Shown: one piece after another, positions 1 through 9,590 of the stretch
How positions within the stretch are numbered: the stretch's first letter is position 1
Layout of the letters: each line of letters starts with the position of its first letter
DNA from: Sphingomonas sp. JUb134
GTDB lineage: Bacteria > Pseudomonadota > Alphaproteobacteria > Sphingomonadales > Sphingomonadaceae
Length of the DNA: 64,000 bases
Direction: 5' to 3'
Assembly: GCF_004341505.2 (NCBI RefSeq)
Contig: NZ_SLYP02000001.1
Location: 3,124,501-3,188,500, forward strand
The notes under the pieces: model-generated
What the model saw: the letters and a program-made list of their open reading frames with translations, nothing else
What the model was told of the DNA's origin: nothing
Database searches by the model: none
Program-made: the position numbers and the translations under genes

Positions 1-50
1 CCCTGCGCGGTGAGCGCGATCCGCCGCGCTTCTGCAACCGAGAGCTCCAC
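1..50 (-). CDS. Start of a YcaQ-like winged-helix protein (partial)
   Basis: Only the first 16 codons are inside the window. A GTG start at 50 reads V-E-L-S-V-A-E-A-R-R-I-A-L-T-A-Q-G, which resembles the N-terminus of the YcaQ winged-helix family (DNA interstrand-crosslink repair glycosylases). A GGGAGGA-like ribosome-binding site lies just upstream, around 62-70. The gene follows the extensin-like gene by 40 bp on the same strand, so it may be the third gene of one transcript. The assignment rests on a very short peptide and is tentative. Confidence 0.4.
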   Translation of the reverse strand, partial: MELSVAEARRIALTAQ

Positions 51-90
51 CGTCAGAACCGTCCTCCCGCCTTCGTCAGGGGCCTAGGCT

Positions 91-819
91 TTACCGGCAC
101 GCCCGCCACCCCATCGCCCCCCGCCGCGCCTGGTCCAGGTGGAGGTGGTCGCGGTGCGCGGCGTTGTAGTCGGGCGACAGCACGGTCGAGAACAGGCCGC
201 AGGCGCCATCCCGCACCTCGCGCAGGAACGCGGCGCGCTCTCCCTCGCCCTTCCAGTCCCCGACCACCGTAACCCGCTTGCCGTTCGCAAGCACGAAGCC
301 GGCGACGTCCAGCGCATTGGCCGCGGCATGCTCGCTCCAGTCCCCGCTCGATCGGCCGTACATGCGCCGGCAGTTGTAGCTTCCGAAATGCTCGATGCGC
401 ACGACCGCGCTGTCGAAGTGCCGGCGCGCGGCCGGCTGCACCACCTGCCACTCCCACATCGCAAGCGCGGCCGCGACCGGGCAGGACGTGCCCACGTCGC
501 GGGGCGCAAAGCGGATCGCGCGCGCGCCTCCCGCGGTCAGCCGCACGCCGTCGGCATAGCCGCACTGGCCCGACACCAGCGGCGCGAGCGGCAGATAGTG
601 CACGCCCGCCTGCTCCAGCAGCTGCCGGCACTTGGGGAAATCGTCCGCAAGCCCGGCCAGCTTGCGCCCGGTGAACATCCCGACCGGCTCGCTCAGGTCG
701 AGCGGCCGCCACGGCAGGTCCTGGGGGCGGCTGCGGACCAGCGCATAGATCGCAAAGCCGATCGCGAGCAGCACCAGCCCCCACAGGATTACCCGCGTCG
801 CCTGCCGCACGCGGTTCAT
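91..819 (-). CDS. Extensin-like C-terminal domain protein
   Basis: This 242-residue protein has one N-terminal membrane anchor (about residues 8-27) followed by an extensin-like_C domain, a family of cell-envelope proteins common in alphaproteobacteria. The visible signs are several Cys residues (KCRQLL, GQCGY, TSCPVA, YNCR, DGACGLF) and a C-terminal NAAHRDHLHLD segment, the metal-ligand-like His/Asp pattern also seen in D-Ala-D-Ala peptidase relatives. This suggests a periplasmic, membrane-tethered cell-wall role, but the family activity is not established. The start is the ATG at 819, which overlaps the stop of the NUDIX gene by ATGA, so the two are translationally coupled. Confidence 0.82.
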   Translation of the reverse strand: MNRVRQATRVILWGLVLLAIGFAIYALVRSRPQDLPWRPLDLSEPVGMFTGRKLAGLADDFPKCRQLLEQAGVHYLPLAPLVSGQCGYADGVRLTAGGARAIRFAPRDVGTSCPVAAALAMWEWQVVQPAARRHFDSAVVRIEHFGSYNCRRMYGRSSGDWSEHAAANALDVAGFVLANGKRVTVVGDWKGEGERAAFLREVRDGACGLFSTVLSPDYNAAHRDHLHLDQARRGAMGWRACR

Positions 820-1559
820 CGGCGGTGCGCTTTGGCCAGCGGCTCGGCGGTGACGGGATAGCCGAGATCGTCGGGGATGCAGAGCTGGTCGATGCCGTCG
901 CGCCGCTCGATCCAGGGGGTGATGGTGCGCACCGGATAAGCGGCCGCATGCGCCGCCGCCGCCGCGAAGCTCCCAAGCGTCGCCAGCCGCTCGAGCACCC
1001 GCCGCGTCGGGAAGATCAGGTGCGCGCGTCCAGCCTCCGCATCGGCCAGGACCTGCGCCGCGCCCGCCCAGAAGGCGCGCGCCGTCTCGGTCCCGTCTTC
1101 CACGGGTGTCGGCGCATCCTCGGGCGCCGCTGCCAGGAAGAAGTGCGTGTCGAACAGGCGCGCGACCAGCCGCTCCGGCTGCCAACGCGCAAAGGGCACC
1201 AACCGCTCCGGCGCGATGCGATGGCGTCCCAGCACCGCCGACAGCGGCTCGCCCGCATGCAGCCGCGCCCGCATCGCCTGGAGGTCGCCCGTGTCCGGCT
1301 GCGGATCGAGCCCCACCGCCAGCCCGACTTCCTCGATCGTCTCGCGGATCGCCGCCGCCTTCGCCGCCACCGCTGCATCGCCAAGCTCGGTCGCGAAGGC
1401 GACGTCGCCGGGATCAATCCGGCCACCGGGGAATACCAGCGCACCGCCTGCGAACGCCATCTGCGCCGACCGCTCGACCATCAGCAACTCGGGCGCGCCC
1501 GGCGCGTCGCGCATCACGATCAGCGTCGCGGCGGGGATCGGCTGGGGCAGGTCGGGCAT
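816..1559 (-). CDS. NUDIX hydrolase
   Basis: The 247-residue protein begins at the ATG at 1559 (MPDLPQPIPAATLIV); longer open sequence upstream does not look like protein. The NUDIX core is visible as GGALVFPGGRID followed, after an insertion, by AAIRETIEEVGLAVG, which matches the RExxEExG helix that binds Mg2+. The longer spacing between the first glycines and this helix resembles the NUDT19/RNU group, which hydrolyses nucleotide diphosphate derivatives such as coenzyme A. Substrate cannot be settled from sequence. It is the first gene of a short minus-strand operon with the extensin-like gene. Confidence 0.85.
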   Translation of the reverse strand: MPDLPQPIPAATLIVMRDAPGAPELLMVERSAQMAFAGGALVFPGGRIDPGDVAFATELGDAAVAAKAAAIRETIEEVGLAVGLDPQPDTGDLQAMRARLHAGEPLSAVLGRHRIAPERLVPFARWQPERLVARLFDTHFFLAAAPEDAPTPVEDGTETARAFWAGAAQVLADAEAGRAHLIFPTRRVLERLATLGSFAAAAAHAAAYPVRTITPWIERRDGIDQLCIPDDLGYPVTAEPLAKAHRR

Positions 1560-1744
1560 GATGGGCAGCGTCTTCTTGAGGGCGCCGGCGCGGCCGCTCC
1601 GCCTATCCACGGGAGCGATGGGCGAGGCAAGCACCTCCGGGATGGAAGCAATCCGCACGTCCTCACAGAGGGCCTGCGCAGGGACCGGACCATAACGGTG
1701 CGGCCATCTTGCCTGTTCCGGCCAGCCTGCGACCACCTGCGGCC

Positions 1745-2746
1745 ATGGATGCGATGTTCGAGCGGGTGGAGGAATTGGCAGAGCGGGTGCGGCACACCGT
1801 CACCCCGCTCGCCGATCTGTCGGGTGGCTACGCGCTGCTGGACTTTCCGGATTATTCCAACGTGGGCGACAGCCTCATCTGGCTGGGGGAACTCGCCTTC
1901 TTCGATCGCGCGGCCGCGCAGCCGCCCGGCTATGTGAGCACCATCCACGGCTTCGATCTCGACGCGCTGCTTCGACGTGTGCCGGACGGGCCGGTGTTCC
2001 TGAGCGGCGGCGGCAACTTCGGGGATCTCTGGCCCCGCTTCCAGCAGTTCCGCCGCATGCTCCTGGCCGCCCTGCCCGGCCGGCCGATCGTCCAGCTACC
2101 GCAGACGATCCACTTCGTCGACCCCGAACAGGTACGCCTCACGCGGGAGGCGATCGCCGCCCACGGCAACTTCACCCTCCTGGTACGCGATCGCGCCAGC
2201 CTCGCCTTCGCGGAGGCCGAACTCGGCTGCCCTGCCGAGCTCTGCCCGGACATGGCCTTTTGCCTGGGCAGCCTCTCGCGCCCGGCGCTTCCGGTCCACG
2301 ACATCGTCTACTTGCTGCGTACCGACCAGGAGCGCAGCGCCGGGCGCGGCGTGCCGGAACTGCCGCGCGACACGCTGCTCGTCGACTGGATCCACGGCAC
2401 GCGCGCACCCAGCCGCTGGGATCGTGCCGTCGCGCGGCTCGGCCGTACCGCACGGATGCTTGCTGGTGGGGAGTCCGACTATCGCCGCTTCCGCGCCCGC
2501 GCGCGCTTGGAGCTGGAGCGCGGCCGCGCGCTGCTCGGCTCGGGCGACGCGGTCGTCACCGATCGGCTGCACGGCCACATCCTCAGCGTACTGATGGGCA
2601 TCCCCCACGCGGTCCTCGACAACAGCTATGGCAAGGTTCGCGGCTTCGCCGAGCTATGGACCGCCGACCTGCCCGGCGTCGCGGTGTGCGAGACGCTGGA
2701 CGACGCCACCGCCCACGCGCTCGCGACCCTGCGGGAGATCGCCTGA
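1745..2746 (+). CDS. Polysaccharide pyruvyl transferase family protein
   Basis: The 333-residue product belongs to the PS_pyruv_trans family (CsaB/ExoV-like), which adds pyruvate ketals to sugars of envelope polysaccharides using phosphoenolpyruvate. Visible family features are the N-terminal DFPDYSNVGDSLIWLGE segment, the FLSGGGNFGD loop and the C-terminal VVTDRLHGHILSVLMGIP block with its DRLHGH signature. The ATG at 1745 is chosen; the frame is open from a TTG at 1709, but that peptide is less family-like. It stands alone, divergent from the NUDIX operon and convergent with the GH115 gene. No other polysaccharide-synthesis genes are adjacent. Confidence 0.85.
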   Translation: MDAMFERVEELAERVRHTVTPLADLSGGYALLDFPDYSNVGDSLIWLGELAFFDRAAAQPPGYVSTIHGFDLDALLRRVPDGPVFLSGGGNFGDLWPRFQQFRRMLLAALPGRPIVQLPQTIHFVDPEQVRLTREAIAAHGNFTLLVRDRASLAFAEAELGCPAELCPDMAFCLGSLSRPALPVHDIVYLLRTDQERSAGRGVPELPRDTLLVDWIHGTRAPSRWDRAVARLGRTARMLAGGESDYRRFRARARLELERGRALLGSGDAVVTDRLHGHILSVLMGIPHAVLDNSYGKVRGFAELWTADLPGVAVCETLDDATAHALATLREIA

Positions 2747-2750
2747 CGCC

Positions 2751-2769
2751 GGGCGGTTCCGCACCGCCC
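2751..2769. terminator. Bidirectional hairpin between convergent genes
   Basis: GGGCGGT and ACCGCCC form a 7-bp stem with a 5-nt loop, lying exactly between the stop codons of the pyruvyl transferase and GH115 genes. There is no clear T tract, so its strength as an intrinsic terminator is uncertain. Confidence 0.5.
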
Positions 2770-2782
2770 CGTCCCACCCCGT

Positions 2783-5470
2783 TTACGCGGGGCGGCGCCG
2801 TCGCCCTGCCGATGCCGGCAGGCTGCCGTTTCCGCCACCGCCATGCGCCTGCGCCGGAACAGGCCCCAGATAGCTCGGTGGCACCGGCACGGTGCTCAGC
2901 ACCAGCTTCTGGAGCACGACATTGTCGCCGATCCGCCAGACCCGCACGACGTGCCGGCCCGGAGCGATCGTCCCCAGGTCCGCGGACAGCCGAACCGCAT
3001 TGTCGCGCACGGCCTGCGCCCAGCGCTCCTTGCCCGGCGTATCCTCCGGACCGCCAGTCGCCTCCAGCCGCGCCTGCAGCACCTGCACGGCCCCGCCATC
3101 CAGCGACACGCCGATGCGGACACCACTGCCGCCGCTCGTGTCGAGCGTGGGCGCGAGATAGAGCGTCACCTGCGCCGGCCCGCCCTTCTCCACCGTCACG
3201 TCATATTCCAGGCTGATGCCATCCTCAGGCGTGGTCGCTGGCAGACCCTGGGGCAACGCGATCACGGCACCGGCCGTACGCCCCAAATTCGGGATCACCG
3301 TCCACCGCATCGCCTTCCCGTCCCGCGCACGGCTGAACGCCGGCGCCTCGATCCCGATCACGCCTTCGGGAGCTCCCTTCGGTGCCACGAAGCGCGGCTG
3401 CGGCCGGCGCCGGTCGTTGGGCGTATCCGCAGCGACCCGCGTGATGCTGGGCATGGTCTGCTGCGTGGGATCGTTCCAGATCACATAGCTCATGTGGATC
3501 TGGGCCATCATGCCATCCCACTTGCCACCGTTGATGCTGTGGTAGCGCTGGGTCAGCGCACCGTCGCGGCGGAAGGTCGCCTCGACCTGATCGGCGAAGT
3601 AATTGGCGCGCGCGTCGTTCTTCGACGCCAGCAGCTTGTTCCACGCCGCGGCGTAATAGAGGCGATAGAGGTTCGCCATCGCCGCGATCGGGAACTCGAC
3701 GATCTGGTAATAGGCGTCCAGCTGCTCCGCGCCCAGTTGCGAGCGCGTGTCGAGCATGCGCGCTTCCAGCGCATCCCACTCCGCGACGATCGTGCCGAAC
3801 TCGCCGCCGTCCAGCCCTTGCGGGGTGATGCCGCCCAGCGGGAAGCTGTCCGGATCGATCAGCTCGGGTTTCCGCCGCGCGGCATATTTGCTGTAGCGGG
3901 TGAGCAGGTTGCCGATCGCCGGCCCATGCGTGGCGCCGAACGTCGCCGTCGCCCAGTCCTCCGGATAGGCAGCGAGCGCCGCGGGCGTCATCGCCTCCGG
4001 GTCCCACGCCATGTCCAGGAAGAAGCTCAGCGGATATTCCATCGGCTTGATGTCGCCGACGTTGACGATCCACATCGTCCGCACGTCGCGCCGATAGGCG
4101 AGATCCATCTGCTGCCAGACCTTTTCGATCTGGCTAGTGTTGATCCACTTGTAGTTCCGCGGACCGCCTACATAGTCGTAGTGGTAATAGATGCCGTAGC
4201 CACCGCGCCGCCGCGCTGCGCCCGCATCGGGAAGCCGGCGGATCTGCCCCCAATTGTCGTCGGAGAACAGCAGGGTGACGTCGTCCGGCACCTTCATGCC
4301 GTGGTCGTAGTAATCCTGCACCTCCTTGTAGAGCGCCCACACCTGCGGCGTTTCGCTGGCGGGCTTGCCCGTCACCTCGGCGATGATCGCCCGCTGGTCC
4401 GTCACGACCCGCTCCAGCAGCGGGATGGCCGTCCCCTCGCCCATCGCCTCGTCGCCGTCGCCGCGCATGCCGACCGTCACGACCGACTCATAGCCGCGGC
4501 CGCCGCCCTTGGACATCATCCGCTCGATGCCGCCCCGCCAGAAGCGACGCAGGTTCTCGGTATTCTTGGTATAGTCCCAGGCGCCGCCGGTGACGCCCTC
4601 TTCCTTGTTGCGGTGCCATTCGTCATGGGCGCGCAGCATCGGCTCGTGGTGGGAGTTGCCCATCACCACGCCCATTGCATCGGCCAGCACCATGTTCTGG
4701 GGATCATCGGCCGCAAACGCCCGCGGCGCCCACATGGCGGGCCACAGGTAATTGCCCTTCATGCGCAGCAGCAGCTCGAAGACGTGCGCGTACATCTTCG
4801 AATTGACGCCGCCGAACTTCTTCGCCGCCCAGCCGCTGAGTGCCGGCGCCTCGTCGTTGATGAAGAAGCCGCGATAGCGCACCTTGGGCTGGTCGCGCCG
4901 CGATCCCGCCGGGATCGAGACTTCGCGCCGCCGCTGTACCGGCACGTCGGCAAACCAGTGCCAGGGCGACACGCCGATGCGCTCGCACAGATCATAGGTC
5001 CCGAACGCCGCCCCGCGCCGGTCGGAGCCGATGACGACCAGCGCGCGCGGAACGCCCGGCAGCGGATCGTCGACCACGATCTGGCGAAACGCCTCCCACT
5101 GGCCGCGCAGGTCCGCCGCGTCGATCTTGCCCGCGGCCGCAAGCGCGTCGAGCATCGCGCTCTGGCCAAGCACCCCGATCAGCACCGCCGGGCCGCGCAG
5201 GCCAGCCATGTCGCCTTCGATCAGCCGCGCGCGATTGCCGCTCACCCGCTCCAGGTCGGCAGCGAAGCTTCGGGCGGCGTGGCCGACGGCGGAGTCCGCT
5301 TTGGCGTCGATCACCACCGCAGCAGGCACCCCGCCCGCGATCAGCGGAAACGCACCCCTCCCCGCGGGGGCGCTCTGCGCCTCGGCCTGCTCCGCTGCGG
5401 GCAGCGAGCCCAATGCCAGGGCCCCGACGCAGGCGGCGCCGCCCATCAGGCTTCGCCGAGTCACCATCAT
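2783..5470 (-). CDS. GH115 xylan alpha-1,2-glucuronidase, secreted
   Basis: The 895-residue protein matches glycoside hydrolase family 115, which removes alpha-1,2-linked (4-O-methyl)glucuronic acid from glucuronoxylan. It starts at MMVTRRSLMGGAACVGALA, a Tat-like signal peptide with a twin arginine. Family features are the GFFINDEAPALSGWA segment, MKGNYLWPAMWAPRAF, MGNSHHEPMLRAHDEW, TVGMRGDGDEAMGEG and LFSDDNWGQIRRLP, all characteristic of the catalytic barrel. The length is normal for the family, with a C-terminal accessory beta domain. The divergent promoter region contains a GGTAT-type site like the palindrome before the TonB receptor at 6488, suggesting common control. No IS sequence interrupts this region. 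Confidence 0.93.
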   Translation of the reverse strand: MMVTRRSLMGGAACVGALALGSLPAAEQAEAQSAPAGRGAFPLIAGGVPAAVVIDAKADSAVGHAARSFAADLERVSGNRARLIEGDMAGLRGPAVLIGVLGQSAMLDALAAAGKIDAADLRGQWEAFRQIVVDDPLPGVPRALVVIGSDRRGAAFGTYDLCERIGVSPWHWFADVPVQRRREVSIPAGSRRDQPKVRYRGFFINDEAPALSGWAAKKFGGVNSKMYAHVFELLLRMKGNYLWPAMWAPRAFAADDPQNMVLADAMGVVMGNSHHEPMLRAHDEWHRNKEEGVTGGAWDYTKNTENLRRFWRGGIERMMSKGGGRGYESVVTVGMRGDGDEAMGEGTAIPLLERVVTDQRAIIAEVTGKPASETPQVWALYKEVQDYYDHGMKVPDDVTLLFSDDNWGQIRRLPDAGAARRRGGYGIYYHYDYVGGPRNYKWINTSQIEKVWQQMDLAYRRDVRTMWIVNVGDIKPMEYPLSFFLDMAWDPEAMTPAALAAYPEDWATATFGATHGPAIGNLLTRYSKYAARRKPELIDPDSFPLGGITPQGLDGGEFGTIVAEWDALEARMLDTRSQLGAEQLDAYYQIVEFPIAAMANLYRLYYAAAWNKLLASKNDARANYFADQVEATFRRDGALTQRYHSINGGKWDGMMAQIHMSYVIWNDPTQQTMPSITRVAADTPNDRRRPQPRFVAPKGAPEGVIGIEAPAFSRARDGKAMRWTVIPNLGRTAGAVIALPQGLPATTPEDGISLEYDVTVEKGGPAQVTLYLAPTLDTSGGSGVRIGVSLDGGAVQVLQARLEATGGPEDTPGKERWAQAVRDNAVRLSADLGTIAPGRHVVRVWRIGDNVVLQKLVLSTVPVPPSYLGPVPAQAHGGGGNGSLPASAGRRRRPA

Positions 5471-5541
5471 CCCTGCACGCACCACAGCATCTTCTCCCTC
5501 AAGCCACGGCACGACCTTCTCACCGGCGTCGCATCCGCATT

Positions 5542-5556
5542 TGGTATCGCTATCAT
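5542..5556. promoter_or_regulatory. Candidate GntR-type operator upstream of GH115
   Basis: TTGGTATCGCTATCA lies 72-86 bp upstream of the GH115 start. The TTGGTAT half-site also occurs in the 25-bp palindrome before the TonB receptor (6306-6330) and equals the half-site of the E. coli UxuR/ExuR operator, which senses hexuronates. Functional assignment is inference. Confidence 0.35.
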
Positions 5557-5644
5557 GCCGCTTGTTCGAAGAGAAGCCGGTCGTGCTCCCCCCTGTGGCC
5601 TGCTGTGGCTTGGGGCGGAGCGAAGCTTCGGCTAAGGCTCGACC

Positions 5645-5905
5645 ATGGACTTCGACCAGCTCCTCATCCGCTTCTTCGGCTCGGCCGACATCGCCGCCCT
5701 CTCGCCGGGTCAGATCGCCGACGGCGCCGATCGGCTGCGGCTCGAATTCGGGCTGGAAAAAGACAGCGGCCGCCGCTTCGCTTTGTGGTGCCTGATGTAC
5801 ATGCTGGGAATCGCGCCCGACCTCGACGCCTTCGAGGACGAGGCCGACCGCGAAGCCGCACGCGACTTCATGGACGCGGTCGACCAGGAAGCCGACGACA
5901 ACTAA
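5645..5905 (+). CDS. Small conserved hypothetical protein
   Basis: This 86-residue acidic protein has no recognised domain or signal peptide. It starts MDFDQLLIRFFGSADI and ends in an Asp/Glu-rich tail, EADREAARDFMDAVDQEADDN in abbreviated view. The codon use and G/C-rich third positions match the neighbours, which supports a real gene. A central WCLMYMLGIAPDLDAF segment suggests a small helical cytoplasmic protein. It is divergent from GH115 and 582 bp before the TonB receptor. No function can be given. Confidence 0.65.
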   Translation: MDFDQLLIRFFGSADIAALSPGQIADGADRLRLEFGLEKDSGRRFALWCLMYMLGIAPDLDAFEDEADREAARDFMDAVDQEADDN

Positions 5906-6487
5906 GCTTCCGCGTCTGGCGAAAGGCCGACTTCCGTCCGCCGCACAGACGCCTGCTGACAGCAAGCTCCAGTCCCTTCGACGCCTGTTCTTGGCTTCGA
6001 AGCGCCGCCATTTCGCTTTCGGCAGATGACGCGCCGCTTCGCCGTGGAAGTTCATGCCGCTGGTATTACAGCGCTGCGCTCCGACTGCCGGGAAGTCGGA
6101 CCACAGCTTCCCAATCGGCCCTCTTTGGTCTCGCCGCCGCTCTCATTTCTCCAGAAACCTTGTCCAGTACATGTAGGACCGCTTCGGCGTTTTGCGTCCG
6201 CAAGCGGTGATCGTCCGCGCCTCTCCCGCCATCCCTTTCTGCCCCAGCAGGAGGAGCCTCCCGTTTCTCAAGCACCGGGCCCGTAAAAGAACTGCCTAGT
6301 CCAATAATACCAATCGGCACGATCGGTATTGTCTAGATGAAACCTTTGTGACAGCATCGTAACACTGGTGCTCGGGGGCACGATTCACAGCCGGCAGGAC
6401 GCGGCGCGCGAAACGCGTGTCGGGGAACTGATCGCGCGTGCGGCATGCACGTGCGGCCGACGACCAGGACTGAAACGGGGGAAGACA
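5906..6487. other. 582-bp non-coding leader before the TonB receptor
   Basis: No convincing gene is present. The stretch contains the 25-bp palindrome at 6306-6330 and an AT-richer part around 6295-6365 that is the likely promoter. A frame open upstream of the receptor start from 6368 lacks protein-like sequence. Confidence 0.5.
6306..6330. promoter_or_regulatory. 25-bp palindromic candidate operator
   Basis: The arms AATACCAATCG and CGATCGGTATT are inverted repeats of 11 bp with one mismatch around a GCA centre, 158-182 bp upstream of the receptor ATG. Each arm contains ATACC/GGTAT, shared with the GH115 promoter. The regulator is not in the window. Confidence 0.45.
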
Positions 6488-9400
6488 ATGCTGTTAAAGG
6501 GATTGCTGGCCACAAGTTGCTGCGTGGCCGCGCTGGTTTCCATGCCTGCTTCCGCGCAGGTCCTTGCCGACACCACCGACGCCGCGACGCAGGACGCGCC
6601 GGTCTCGATCGGCGACCCGGTCGCCTCCGCCAAGCTGGCCGCGGACAGTGCCCGCGACGACACTGCCAGCAGTGACGAGAGCGGCAACGTGATCGTCACC
6701 GGCACGCGCATCCAGCGCCCGAACAACCGTTCGGCAGCCCCGATCGTCACCACCACTGCGGCCGAGATCGCAGCCCAAGGTGCGACCACGATCGAGGAAG
6801 TGCTCAACCGCCTGCCGCAGGTGCAGGTGAACTCCGAGCAGAACTTCAGCGACTCCGAAGGGCGCCAGCGCATCAAGCTGCGCAGCCTCGGCTATGAGCG
6901 CACCCTGACCCTGATCGACGGCATGCGTGTCGGCCTCGCCAACACGATCGACGTCGGCATCATCCCGACCGCGCTGGTCGAGCGCATCGACGTGCTCACC
7001 GGCGGCGCCTCGTCGGTCTACGGCTCGGACGCGGTGTCGGGCGTCGTCAACTTCATCCTCAAGAAGAACTTCGAAGGCGTCCGCCTCGACGCCAACTACA
7101 GCTTCTTCAACCACCACAATCGCGCAAATGCCGTCACCGAGGCCGCGAGCCGGATCGGCGTCAACTCGGCAACCGGCATGACCAACGATGGCGGTCGCGC
7201 GGACATCAGCCTTTCCGCCGGCACCAACCTGTTTGACGACCGGGTGAACATCAGCGGTTTCGTCAACTATCGCCAATCGGACTTGGTCCGCCTGCGCGAT
7301 CGTTCGGGCGCGGTCTGCGAGGTCGTGCAGTCCAGCAACACCGCACCGCTGGCCTGTTCGCGCGCAAGCTACACGCCCGCCGGCACCATCATCCCGCAGG
7401 CAGGGTCTCTTTCTGGAAGGCAGCTGGTCAACAACCCGAACGGCAACGGCACCTTCATCCCGATCAACAGCGGCCCTGCGGCGGCCCAGGCCAATCCGTA
7501 CGACGACTGGTCGTTTCAGCGTCCGTTCGACCGCATCAACGCCGGCGGCTTCATCACCGCGCAGATCAACGACCACATCGAGTTCTACGGCAACGGACTG
7601 TACTACCGCGACAAGTCGTACAACACCCAGCTCAATCGCACCTTGTCCTTTTCCGTCTATGGCAGCGATCCCTTCCGGGTGAACTGCGACAACCCGTTGC
7701 TGTCGGCGTCGCAGGCACAGGTGCTGTGCGGTGCCAACGCCGGGATCGCAGGACAATATGCGCCGCTCGACGTCCGCTACCGCTTCGACGGATTGCCGCT
7801 GGTGGAGCAGAAGTTCACCAACGAAGGCTATCGCATCGTCGCCGGTTTGCGCGGCCGCGTGCTCGACGACGTCTGGTCCTATGACGTCGCCGGCATGATC
7901 TCGCGTGCGCGACTCGACAACATCGACACGCCCCGAGCGCGGTTCGCAAGCGTCAACCGCTCGCTCGACGTGGTCAACGTGGGCGGCACCCCGACCTGCC
8001 GCTCGGTAGTCGACGGCTCTGATCCGGCCTGCGTGCCCTTCAACGCCTTTGCACCGTTCAATCAGGACGCGGCGCTCAACAACTATCTTTACGGCGGCGA
8101 AACCGGCGGCATCTACACGCGCGTCCCGCGTCTCCTCCAGTTCGTCGGGACGGTCAGCGGCGATCTCGGCAAGTACGGCATCATCTCGCCGCTTGCGGGG
8201 CAGGGCGTGGCGATCGCCATCGGTGCCGAATATCGCGAGGAGATGGAGCGCTCCACCGTCAACGAGATCTTTCGGGCGAACAACAGCTACGGCGAGAACC
8301 AGCGCGTCACCCAGAACATCCTCGAGGGCAACATCGAGGTGCAGGCGCCACTCGTCGAGGATCAGCCCTGGACCCAGCTGCTCCAGCTTAATGCCGGCTA
8401 TCGCCAGTCGAAGTACAACCGTCTCGATGGCAGCTTCGGCACCTGGAAGGTCGAGGGCATCTGGGCCCCGATCGACGACATCACCTTCCGCGCATCCTAC
8501 AACAAGTCGCAGGCGGCGCCGGGTGTCGGCGCTGCAGCGGGTGCGGTGAACGTCTTCTGGAATCAGGGCTTCTACGCCGACCCGTGCGCACCGCAAATCG
8601 ATACAGCCAATCCCAACGGTCCGCGCAAAGGACCAAGCGCGAGCCTGGAAAAGTGCCGCAACACCGGCCTCGCCGACAACCTCTACGGTAGTGAGACGCT
8701 GATCTGCCCCGACGATCGCTGCACGGTGCGCGAGAACGGCTTCGGCCTCACCCCGGAAACCGCGTTCACCAAGACGTTCGGCGTAGTGCTGCGGCCGCGG
8801 TTCCTGCCGGGTCTGACCGTGTCGATCGACCGCTGGCTGATCGATCTGGAAGACCAGCTCACCTTCCTCAACCCGTCGGATTGGATCACCGAGTGCCTCA
8901 ACACCGGCAACGACTATTTCTGCCGCGGCATCGTGCGCAATCCGGACGGCACGCTGTCCAGCTCGCCGGCCAGTAGCCCTTCGACGGGCTGGGTGTCACG
9001 TGGCTCCATCAACGGCTACAAGTCGCAGTCGCACGGCTGGGATTTCCAGGGGCAGTATAACCTGGGCTTGGGCAGCGTCGGCTTCCTCGACATGAGCTTT
9101 AACGGCACGCTGATGACACTCGTGGGGACGCAAGGTGACCCAACCGTCGAGGCGCGCGACTGCACTGGCTATTGGGGTAGCGGCTGCGGCGAGAGCATGC
9201 CCACTTGGGCCCACCAGTTCCGCACGACCTGGACCTCTCCGGACCGGATTGCCAGCGTGTCGCTGAACTGGCGCCACCGCAGCGCCATGCCATTGACCTT
9301 CTATTCACCGGAGGACACCGGCATTCCCCGGCAGGACGAGAGCGCCCGGCGCGACCAGTATGCGGGCATTAAGGCCTATGACTGGTTCGACCTCGCGTTC

Positions 9401-9577
9401 AGCTTCGACATCAGCAAGCAGATGACGTTCCGCCTCGCGGCAAACAACATCTTCGACAAGGACCCGCCGATCATCCCGGACAGCCGTGCCCAGATCGGCC
9501 TGCTGCGCGGCAACACGATCATGGGCTACGACCTGCTCGGTCGCCAGCTCGTCGCCGGTGTGTCCGTGCGGATGTAA
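6488..9577 (+). CDS. TonB-dependent outer-membrane receptor
   Basis: The 1029-residue receptor starts at the ATG at 6488, which follows a GGGGGAAG ribosome-binding site and gives a signal peptide ending MPASAQ. A plug domain follows (about residues 65-190, with VIVTGTRIQRPNNRS and ERTLTLIDGMRVG), then a large beta-barrel ending in a short GVSVRM strand. Such receptors import oligosaccharides or metal chelates across the outer membrane using TonB energy. Placed after GH115 and sharing its promoter motif, it likely takes up glucuronoxylan fragments. The gene ends 13 bp before a strong hairpin terminator, and the IS nest begins 234 bp further on. Substrate is inferred. Confidence 0.92.
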   Translation: MLLKGLLATSCCVAALVSMPASAQVLADTTDAATQDAPVSIGDPVASAKLAADSARDDTASSDESGNVIVTGTRIQRPNNRSAAPIVTTTAAEIAAQGATTIEEVLNRLPQVQVNSEQNFSDSEGRQRIKLRSLGYERTLTLIDGMRVGLANTIDVGIIPTALVERIDVLTGGASSVYGSDAVSGVVNFILKKNFEGVRLDANYSFFNHHNRANAVTEAASRIGVNSATGMTNDGGRADISLSAGTNLFDDRVNISGFVNYRQSDLVRLRDRSGAVCEVVQSSNTAPLACSRASYTPAGTIIPQAGSLSGRQLVNNPNGNGTFIPINSGPAAAQANPYDDWSFQRPFDRINAGGFITAQINDHIEFYGNGLYYRDKSYNTQLNRTLSFSVYGSDPFRVNCDNPLLSASQAQVLCGANAGIAGQYAPLDVRYRFDGLPLVEQKFTNEGYRIVAGLRGRVLDDVWSYDVAGMISRARLDNIDTPRARFASVNRSLDVVNVGGTPTCRSVVDGSDPACVPFNAFAPFNQDAALNNYLYGGETGGIYTRVPRLLQFVGTVSGDLGKYGIISPLAGQGVAIAIGAEYREEMERSTVNEIFRANNSYGENQRVTQNILEGNIEVQAPLVEDQPWTQLLQLNAGYRQSKYNRLDGSFGTWKVEGIWAPIDDITFRASYNKSQAAPGVGAAAGAVNVFWNQGFYADPCAPQIDTANPNGPRKGPSASLEKCRNTGLADNLYGSETLICPDDRCTVRENGFGLTPETAFTKTFGVVLRPRFLPGLTVSIDRWLIDLEDQLTFLNPSDWITECLNTGNDYFCRGIVRNPDGTLSSSPASSPSTGWVSRGSINGYKSQSHGWDFQGQYNLGLGSVGFLDMSFNGTLMTLVGTQGDPTVEARDCTGYWGSGCGESMPTWAHQFRTTWTSPDRIASVSLNWRHRSAMPLTFYSPEDTGIPRQDESARRDQYAGIKAYDWFDLAFSFDISKQMTFRLAANNIFDKDPPIIPDSRAQIGLLRGNTIMGYDLLGRQLVAGVSVRM

Positions 9578-9590
9578 CCCAGACGACGGC

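Noticed and set aside
2843..5635. Long open frame opposite to GH115
   Set aside because: It is an antisense shadow in high-GC DNA; the composition is Arg/His/Asp-rich without family motifs, while the minus strand encodes clear GH115.
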